Source: Salsuginibacillus kocurii DSM 18087
GTDB lineage: Bacteria; Bacillota; Bacilli; Bacillales; Marinococcaceae
Direction: 5' to 3'
DNA: 64,000 bases
NCBI RefSeq assembly: GCF_000377705.1
Contig: NZ_KB898623.1
Coordinates: 774,684-838,683, forward strand
Every line of letters starts with the position of its first letter. The stretch's first letter is position 1. The translations under genes and the position numbers were made by a program. This document shows positions 58,831-64,000 of this stretch, piece by piece. Below the pieces are notes generated by a model, which was not told where the DNA came from, searched no databases, and saw only the letters and a program-made list of their open reading frames with translations.

Positions 58831-59526
58831 ATGCAGCATCAGACTAAAATTTCTTATCGAAAAGCATCATCGCCGAGTTTAGGACCTATTGTCTTGTTTC
58901 ACTCCGTTTCTCCGTCATTTTCTGAAGAGATGGAAGCAACTCTGCCCATCAAATGCATTACGTTTCAAGGAAAAGATCTATTATTAAACCTTGAAGATCT
59001 ATCAGCTTCCTCTATTGTTTTTGTTTATGTAAAGAACAAGGAAGCGTTGGGAGATATTGATCCCACTCTCTCTTCAAAAGCAAGGCTTGGCTTGATTGTC
59101 TCCTCCTATGATGAATTCTTTATGAAACAAAAGATCACTGAAGGCTTTAGTCATTTTTATTTAGAAGAAAGGCCATTAAACAAACAAGCAGATTGCTTGC
59201 TTGAAAGTCTGGAATACCCTTCCTACATTGACCCATTTCTGCAAAATCCTTTGTTGACTGAGTTACAAAGTCTCATAAAAAGGGAAACTCAAGAGCCAGA
59301 AAATCTTCAAATTAGAACAGATAAGGCAAGTACAGTTTTACGACCTACGGAAGTGAAGATTTTAGCTGAAGTCTTAAAAGGGAAGTCTAACACCCAAATT
59401 GCAAAAGACTGTTACCTTGCGCTATCTACTGTTAACAACCATGTCTCCCAATCTTCCAAAAAAATGAAGGCCAACAACCGTTTTCATATGATTAAGCGAG
59501 CCATTGAATTTGATTGGGTGGAATAA
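58831..59526 (+). CDS. LuxR/GerE-type regulator with divergent N-terminal domain
   Basis: A 231-aa protein. The C-terminal ~65 residues form a LuxR helix-turn-helix (LRPTEVKILAEVLKGKSNTQIAKDCYLALSTVNNHVSQSSKKMKA). The N-terminal ~140 residues have alternating strands and helices like a receiver domain but no phosphorylatable Asp can be named (IVLFHSVSPS, IVFVYVKNKEAL, RLGLIVSSYDEFFMK). It may be an atypical response regulator or an orphan. The ATG at 58831 has AAAGGAGGG 7 bases upstream; the earlier ATG at 58810 overlaps that site. No histidine kinase is adjacent. It follows the quorum-sensing genes after a strong terminator, so its link to them is unproven. Confidence 0.75.
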   Translation: MQHQTKISYRKASSPSLGPIVLFHSVSPSFSEEMEATLPIKCITFQGKDLLLNLEDLSASSIVFVYVKNKEALGDIDPTLSSKARLGLIVSSYDEFFMKQKITEGFSHFYLEERPLNKQADCLLESLEYPSYIDPFLQNPLLTELQSLIKRETQEPENLQIRTDKASTVLRPTEVKILAEVLKGKSNTQIAKDCYLALSTVNNHVSQSSKKMKANNRFHMIKRAIEFDWVE

Positions 59527-59532
59527 AAAGCT

Positions 59533-59564
59533 AGTAGACCATCCAGTCTTCTAGATGGTCTACT
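59533..59564 (+). terminator. Hairpin after the LuxR-type gene
   Basis: AGTAGACCATC pairs with GATGGTCTACT around an 8-10 base loop, a few bases past the stop. The T-run is weak. Confidence 0.65.
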
Positions 59565-59591
59565 GGGTTACTCCTTTAAGGCTCAGCTTCA

Positions 59592-59741
59592 TTAACTAAT
59601 TTTTTTATCAATAAGCTTTGGTAAAGTACTGTCTGGATGTTCCTCGAGCTTTCCAAACATACCAACAGTGCCTACCTATATGTCAAATAACTCCTTAACA
59701 GCCAGCCAATCAGTATAGCTTTTGCCTTTGTACATAATCAT
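59592..59741 (-). pseudogene. Possible gene remnant interrupted by an in-frame amber codon
   Basis: A minus-strand frame of 49 sense codons from ATG 59741 (MIMYKGKSYTDWLAVKELFDI) is interrupted by TAG at 59676-59678. It then continues in the same frame with VGTVGMFGKLEEHPDSTLPK to TAA at 59592. Amino-acid use is protein-like on both sides of the stop. I do not recognise the parent family. It could also be chance. Confidence 0.25.
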
Positions 59742-59769
59742 TTAGCACGAATGACTTTCCTATTAAAAA

Positions 59770-59797
59770 GCCCCGTCTATACCGTTAGCAGAATAGA
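59770..59797 (-). terminator. Terminator of the DUF3231 gene
   Basis: CCCCGTCTAT and ATAGACGGGG form a 10-bp stem followed by CTTTTTAAT on the minus strand. Confidence 0.9.
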
Positions 59798-59816
59798 CGG
59801 GGACCTAGAAACGTTA

Positions 59817-60326
59817 TTAACTATGCTGTTCCGGAGCCTGCATTGGCGGGGTAACAACCCAGCCTTTTTCTTTATTCATGCGCAAAAGTTCCGCGCCTTT
59901 TTGGGCTTTATTCACATGAATTTGGCCGAACATCATCGCAATATCTTCTCTTAACGTTTTAGCCATTGCTTGACTGCAGGCAACTAAGCCGAGCCCGATG
60001 TCTCTAGATAAGGCAGCTGAAATCTCTGGATCTGTAATACGGGCGCCAGCTGGAATATCTTCCATCCGGGCTTCCGCTCGTTCTGGCGGAGCTGGCGGTA
60101 ATACCACTCCGTTTGCTTTTAATATCTCTTCGATATCTTTAGCCTCTTTCCGGTCTTGTTCAACCAACCCACTAAGAAAATGATGTAGATCTGTATCACC
60201 ACAATGATTCATCATCGTTTGGTTTGCCGCAATTTTACCTTTCAACCCCGCTAAAAATGTCCATAAGTCAAATACTTCACCATAGTGAAGAGGCTGCTTC
60301 ACTTGTGTACCTTCCATTACTCCCAT
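59817..60326 (-). CDS. DUF3231-family protein
   Basis: A 169-aa, mostly helical cytoplasmic protein with the family lines YGEVFDLWTFLAGLKGKIAANQTMMNHCGDTDLHHFL and LGLVACSQAMAKTLREDIAMMFGQIHVNKAQKGAELLRMNKEKGW. DUF3231 proteins are common in spore-forming Bacillaceae and have a ferritin-like helical layout; function not established. ATG at 60326 has GGAGG 9 bases upstream; an ATG three codons later is a possible alternative. It is divergent from the aconitase gene and has its own terminator. Confidence 0.82.
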   Translation of the reverse strand: MGVMEGTQVKQPLHYGEVFDLWTFLAGLKGKIAANQTMMNHCGDTDLHHFLSGLVEQDRKEAKDIEEILKANGVVLPPAPPERAEARMEDIPAGARITDPEISAALSRDIGLGLVACSQAMAKTLREDIAMMFGQIHVNKAQKGAELLRMNKEKGWVVTPPMQAPEQHS

Positions 60327-60614
60327 AGCTAGTTTCCTCCCATTCGTTATAATTAGGCCTCATACGTTTCGCTCTATTACAATGGATCGTTTGAGAGGGC
60401 TGATGATAAACTTACCTGCCTCTATTTTGGTTTTTTAACTGTATCACCACTGTCCATATATCAAGCTATTTTCAGCCCACAACATTTAGATTAATCCAGT
60501 CACTTATGAATTATGTAACATTTTTCACTCATCTCCCTCCTTTCTTTTCCTCATATTTTTTTGAAGAAAGGTTAAGCTATGCAAGGCGTAACTTTGAGGA
60601 TGGGAGGTTCTAGC

Positions 60615-62576
60615 ATGGGACAGAATGTAACCCAAAAATTATTGCAAGAGCACCTGATTCATGGAGAGTTAACAGCAGGTGAAGAAATCGCAATTCAAAT
60701 TGATCAGACGCTTACACAAGATGCTACCGGCACCATGGTTATGCTTGAACTTGAAGCAATGGATTTGGATCAAATAAAAACCGAAGTATCGGTGCAGTAT
60801 GTTGACCACAATTTAATTCAGGATGACCACAAAAATCCCGATGATCACTTATTTTTGCGCAGTGCAGCAAAACGGTTTGGCCTGCATTACAGTCAGCCTG
60901 GAAACGGTGTCAGCCACCCTGTACATATGCAGCGAATTGCAAAACCTGGCAAAACACTGCTGGGTTCCGATAGTCACACATGTGCAAACGGATGTATGGG
61001 AATGATCGCCATCGGAGCGGGCGGTATTGATGTGGCGATGGCGATGGCGGGAGAACCTTTTTATATGAAAATGCCTGAAGTGATGGGGATTGAATTAATT
61101 GGCGAGCTGCCACCTCGAGTAAGCGCCAAAGACGTCATTTTAGAATTGCTGCGCCGCCATGACGTAAAAGGCGGAGTTGGGAAAATTTTAGAATATCACG
61201 GACCAGGTCTTAATAAACTGACGGCTATGGACCGGCATGTCATCGCTAATATGGGAGCTGAATTAGGGGCTACTACCTCGGTATTTCCAGCAGATGATGA
61301 AATCAAACACTTTCTTCATTCCCAGCACCGGGGAGAAGAGTGGTCAGAATGGGTGGCAGATATCGGCGCGAGCTATGATATCGAAGAAACTATTGATTTA
61401 TCGACACTTGAGCCTTTAATTGCCAAACCTTCAAGTCCAGGTAATGTTGTTCCCGTTACTGAAGTTGAAGGGGAACCGATTTACCAATCCTATATCGGCT
61501 CTTCAGCGAATCCCGGCTATCGTGATTTTGCTGTAGCCGCAGAAATCGTGCGCGAACGGCAAGTGGCTGCTGGCGTTTCTTTAGACATTAACCCGTCTTC
61601 GCGGCAGATTCTTCAGGATTTGACGCGTGAAGGAAAGTTGGGCGATTTAATTGCTGCTGGAGGCCGAATTCACCAGGCTGGCTGTAACGGCTGTATTGGC
61701 ATGGGCCAAGCTCCGGCCACGGGCCGAAACAGTTTGCGAACAACGCCTCGTAATTTCCCAGGCCGTTCTGGAACGAAAGAAGATAGTGTTTTTCTTTGCA
61801 GTCCAGAAACTGCCGCCGTTTCAGCTTTAGCAGGAGCCATCACCGACCCTAGAACGGTGCAGGAAAGAGAGCATGTAACGCTTCCGACAGCACCAACTGT
61901 TGAAGATCAAGCACTTGAACCACCGCTCCCGTACGCAGAAGCACAAGATGTAAAGCTAGAGAAGGGACCAAACATCGGAAATATCCCAACATTAAAAGAG
62001 CTGCCTGACGAGTTTGAAATCCCAATTCTCTTAAAGGTCGGAGACAACATCTCAACAGATGAAATCTTAGCCGGAGGCGCTCGTGTGCTGCCATACCGGA
62101 GCAATTTAGAAAAAATAAGCGAATTCACCTATGAAATTGTAGACCCTGGCTATGTCGAGCGAGCAAAAGCTTCTAAAGATAGCGGCGGCCACATTATTGT
62201 AGGCGGCTATAACTATGGTCAAGGCTCAAGCAGAGAACACGCTGCCCTTGCTCCAAAATATTTAGGCCTGCAAGTTGTTATTGTAAAAGACTATGCTCGC
62301 ATCCATTTACAAAACCTAATTAATTTTGGTGTTCTGCCTCTTTTCTTTTCAAACCCTGACGATTATGAGCAGCTACAGCCTGGTGATATGTTGCAATTTA
62401 CGAATATAAGAAACCAATTAAGCGCATCAAATAAAATTGAGGTGAGCTTAGAAAGCAGCGGAAATACGTTGTTGCTTGAACACAACCTTTCTGCAAGACA
62501 GCTTGACCTAATTTTGGCAGGCGGTATTATTAACTGGGTTAAATCAAGAATGGAAACAACGGAAGGAGGAGCCTAA
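60615..62576 (+). CDS. Aconitate hydratase, Aquifex-type (about 650 aa)
   Basis: Iron-sulfur hydro-lyase of 653 aa. Motifs are VQYVDHNLIQ, GNGVSHPVHMQRI, LLGSDSHTCANGCMGMIAIGAGGIDVAMAMAG, IHQAGCNGCIGMGQAPATG with cluster cysteines, and the swivel-domain NYGQGSSREHAALAPKYLGL. The length is between the large citB/AcnA type (about 900 aa) and the two-subunit LeuCD type, and fits the small 'Aquifex-type' putative aconitase class. The frame begins at 60579 (with GAAAGG), but the ATG at 60615 has the better site GGGAGG and fits the family N-terminus (MGQNVTQKLLQEHLI). The main Bacillus aconitase is expected elsewhere, so this may serve a special or alternative citrate-like substrate. Stop codon overlaps the next start by one base. 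Confidence 0.85.
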   Translation: MGQNVTQKLLQEHLIHGELTAGEEIAIQIDQTLTQDATGTMVMLELEAMDLDQIKTEVSVQYVDHNLIQDDHKNPDDHLFLRSAAKRFGLHYSQPGNGVSHPVHMQRIAKPGKTLLGSDSHTCANGCMGMIAIGAGGIDVAMAMAGEPFYMKMPEVMGIELIGELPPRVSAKDVILELLRRHDVKGGVGKILEYHGPGLNKLTAMDRHVIANMGAELGATTSVFPADDEIKHFLHSQHRGEEWSEWVADIGASYDIEETIDLSTLEPLIAKPSSPGNVVPVTEVEGEPIYQSYIGSSANPGYRDFAVAAEIVRERQVAAGVSLDINPSSRQILQDLTREGKLGDLIAAGGRIHQAGCNGCIGMGQAPATGRNSLRTTPRNFPGRSGTKEDSVFLCSPETAAVSALAGAITDPRTVQEREHVTLPTAPTVEDQALEPPLPYAEAQDVKLEKGPNIGNIPTLKELPDEFEIPILLKVGDNISTDEILAGGARVLPYRSNLEKISEFTYEIVDPGYVERAKASKDSGGHIIVGGYNYGQGSSREHAALAPKYLGLQVVIVKDYARIHLQNLINFGVLPLFFSNPDDYEQLQPGDMLQFTNIRNQLSASNKIEVSLESSGNTLLLEHNLSARQLDLILAGGIINWVKSRMETTEGGA

Positions 62577-62764
62577 TGCCTTTTGCACGAAACTGCCCAG
62601 CTTGTGGTGGAACAGGACTATTAATGGATGATGAGGAATGGCGCTATACGTGTTCGATATGTGGAGGAAACGGGGAAGTCGACATTCAAGGTGATATTGG
62701 GATGAGCACCCGTTCTACCTCCTCCTATCCGGATACTGACGAAATGAACCGGACAATCGATTAA
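62576..62764 (+). CDS. Small zinc-ribbon protein coupled to aconitase
   Basis: A 62-aa protein with two CxxCxG motifs (CPACGGTGLL and CSICGGNGEV), a rubredoxin/DnaJ-type zinc ribbon, and an unstructured Ser/Thr/Asp-rich tail. Its ATG shares a base with the aconitase stop (TAATG), and GGAGGAG lies just upstream in the end of that gene, so translation is coupled. A role in iron-sulfur or metal handling for the aconitase is a guess based on position only. No known family name is claimed. Confidence 0.75.
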   Translation: MPFARNCPACGGTGLLMDDEEWRYTCSICGGNGEVDIQGDIGMSTRSTSSYPDTDEMNRTID

Positions 62765-62771
62765 TTTGCAG

Positions 62772-62812
62772 AATAGTCCATGCAGGGTTTCCCTCCCTTA
62801 GCATGGACTATT
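62772..62812 (+). terminator. Terminator of the aconitase operon
   Basis: AATAGTCCATGC and GCATGGACTATT form a perfect 12-bp stem, followed by a weak T-stretch. Confidence 0.8.
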
Positions 62813-62923
62813 GTTCATCTAAGCTCTAGTGATGGTTCCTTCATCTTCGTCGCAGAAAAAGACACTAGAGGAATGACAGTCCTCCGGTTAATAATAGCTG
62901 TTTATTCATTAAAAATTAACTAA

Positions 62924-62941
62924 CATGAAACAAGCTTCATG
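62924..62941. promoter_or_regulatory. Palindrome in the Mn-catalase upstream region
   Basis: CATGAA-N6-TTCATG lies 32 bp before the start codon, next to TATATAGT, a possible -10. It may be an operator; it does not match a PerR box. Confidence 0.3.
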
Positions 62942-62972
62942 CTTTATATAGTAAAGGAGGGAGGTGCGAAGT

Positions 62973-63806
62973 ATGTTTTACCATGTAAAAGAATTACAGT
63001 ACCATGCAAAACCTGAATGTCCAGACCCCGTGTTTGCAAAAAAACTACAAGAAATTCTAGGCGGCCAATTCGGGGAAATTTCTGTCGCACTGCAATATTT
63101 GTTTCAAGGCTGGAACACCCGTTGTGATGCGAAATATCGTGATTTACTTATGGATACCGGCACAGAAGAACTCGCTCATATTGAAATGCTTGCGACAATG
63201 ATTGCCCGGCTGTTGGAAGGAGCTGATGTTCAAGCTCAGGAACAAGCAGCGCAAGACCCAGTGCTTGCAGCCATTATGGGAGGAATGAATCCGCAGCATG
63301 CCATTGTTTCCGGCCTGGGGGCAATGCCTGCTGATAGTGTCGGAAATCCATGGACGGCCAGTTATATTAATGCAAGCGGTAACTTGTTGGCGGATTTTCG
63401 TTTGAATTTGACTTACGAATCACAAGGGCGCCTCCAAGCCGCGAGATTATACGAACAAACCGCGGATCGTGGTGTTCGTGATATGCTTTCTTGGCTGATT
63501 GCAAGAGATACTATGCATCAAAATATGTGGTATGCCGCGATTCAGGAGTTAGAAGAAAAAGAAAATATTGTTGTTCCAAGTACATTTCCGCGTGAGTTGG
63601 AAAAACAAGAAGTCGCCTACACGTATTTCGATCTCTCCCGTGGCACCGAATCGGAAAAAGGACGTTGGGCGCACGGTCGCAGCATGGATGGCCTCGGCTA
63701 TTTCACCTACCAATACTGGCCACCGCCATTTGGAGAAGCCGTGCACTTACGACCTGCCCCACCGTATATGTTTAACACTCCTCTGCCACCTCCTAGTAAA
63801 ATGTAA
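62973..63806 (+). CDS. Manganese catalase (CotJC/YdbD-like)
   Basis: Di-manganese catalase of 277 aa, converting hydrogen peroxide to water and oxygen. It is a four-helix bundle with the metal ligands Glu/His in FGEISVALQYLFQGW, GTEELAHIEMLATMIARLL, LTYESQGRLQAARLYEQT and IARDTMHQNMWYAAI. The C-terminal tail (YFDLSRGTESEKGRW, YWPPPFGE) is typical of the full-length family. In Bacillus such proteins (CotJC, YdbD) are linked to the spore or to general stress. The ATG at 62973 has GGAGG 8 bases upstream; the GTG at 62964 lies within that site. Confidence 0.92.
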   Translation: MFYHVKELQYHAKPECPDPVFAKKLQEILGGQFGEISVALQYLFQGWNTRCDAKYRDLLMDTGTEELAHIEMLATMIARLLEGADVQAQEQAAQDPVLAAIMGGMNPQHAIVSGLGAMPADSVGNPWTASYINASGNLLADFRLNLTYESQGRLQAARLYEQTADRGVRDMLSWLIARDTMHQNMWYAAIQELEEKENIVVPSTFPRELEKQEVAYTYFDLSRGTESEKGRWAHGRSMDGLGYFTYQYWPPPFGEAVHLRPAPPYMFNTPLPPPSKM

Positions 63807-63841
63807 AGATCCCCGTGCGGCGCATAAGGTGGCCGCGACGC

Positions 63842-63878
63842 AAAGAGGAGCGGCCCATTTTTCAGGCAGCTCCTCTTT
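63842..63878 (+). terminator. Terminator of the Mn-catalase gene
   Basis: AAAGAGGAGC and GCTCCTCTTT form a 10-bp stem around a 17-base loop and are followed by AAATT. It may be bidirectional and shared with the gene that ends at 63914. Confidence 0.8.
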
Positions 63879-63913
63879 AAATTAATAGTTTTCCTAAAGC
63901 TTAAAACACCTGT

Positions 63914-64000
63914 TCAATCATACTTATCCTCTTCACCCAAGGCGGCTTCATCCTCTTCTACTTCTAATTCTCTTTCATACCGTTCATGAATTTCATTCAC
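63914..64000 (-). CDS. C-terminal end of a gene cut by the window edge
   Basis: Minus-strand frame open from the window edge to TGA at 63914-63916. It encodes 28 visible residues of charged, helical sequence (EIHERYERELEVEEDEAALG) ending EDKYD. Terminator lies just beyond. Too short to name. Confidence 0.5.
   Translation of the reverse strand: MNEIHERYERELEVEEDEAALGEEDKYD

Overview
The window looks like the chromosome of a low- to mid-GC, endospore-forming, probably halophilic or haloalkaliphilic member of the Bacillaceae. The evidence is Bacillus-type ribosome-binding sites (AAAGGAGG) before almost every gene, B. subtilis-like families (YhjQ/Csp3, YkwD, subtilisin, class-D sortase substrate, DUF3231, Mn-catalase/CotJC type), CcpA cre boxes, and strongly Asp/Glu-rich exported proteins. 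No rRNA, tRNA, CRISPR array or complete insertion sequence was seen. The species was not identified.

Left part (1-24 kb): cell-surface region. It opens with the 3' part of an accessory-Sec S-layer assembly protein (SlaP type). Then come exported, mostly minus-strand wall proteins: two paralogous 522-aa N-acetylmuramoyl-L-alanine amidases, an SLH-anchored glucosaminidase, an SLH-anchored phosphodiester glycosidase, two CAP-domain proteins and a second phosphodiester glycosidase. Five of them carry the same copper-amine-oxidase-N ('stalk') module. A subtilase gene in between is wrecked by a frameshift and a micro-inversion. Also here are an acyl-CoA thioesterase, a REP-type (Y1) transposase with a damaged HUH motif, an SSB, a lipoprotein glycerophosphodiesterase, a Csp3-like copper-storage protein, an odd 575-aa helical-toroid protein and a very acidic LPDTA sortase-D substrate.

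Centre (24-53 kb): a large catabolic island, mainly on the minus strand. It carries a TAXI-TRAP transporter, two further carriers (one of them frameshifted) and an AEC carrier. The enzymes are an IlvD-type dehydratase, a two-gene MaoC hydratase, a split UxaA/SuyAB-type lyase, a LarA-type nickel racemase with its maturation gene larC, an Asp/Glu-racemase-like protein, two D-2-hydroxyacid dehydrogenases, an Ldh2-type dehydrogenase, SDR, FAH and CaiB enzymes, and an acyl-CoA dehydrogenase. Divergent genes encode a GlcD/GlcF-type oxidase with its own GntR regulator, and a class-III aminotransferase closes the region. Four cre-like boxes and several palindromes sit at its transcription starts. The set suggests uptake and degradation of a chiral hydroxy acid whose identity cannot be read from sequence.

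Right part (53-64 kb): two SLH proteins, then a subtilisin gene divergent from a PlcR-like regulator. The regulator is followed by a 43-codon gene, too short for usual annotation, encoding a signal-peptide-bearing peptide that ends in QDLKHEY. It resembles the PapR pheromones of the Bacillus cereus group. I consider this putative PlcR-PapR-like quorum-sensing locus the best candidate for an undescribed system. The window closes with a LuxR-type regulator, a DUF3231 protein, an Aquifex-type aconitase coupled to a small zinc-ribbon protein, a manganese catalase and the 3' end of another gene. Two inverted copies of a roughly 200-260 bp MITE-like element lie at 5.2 and 29.8 kb.
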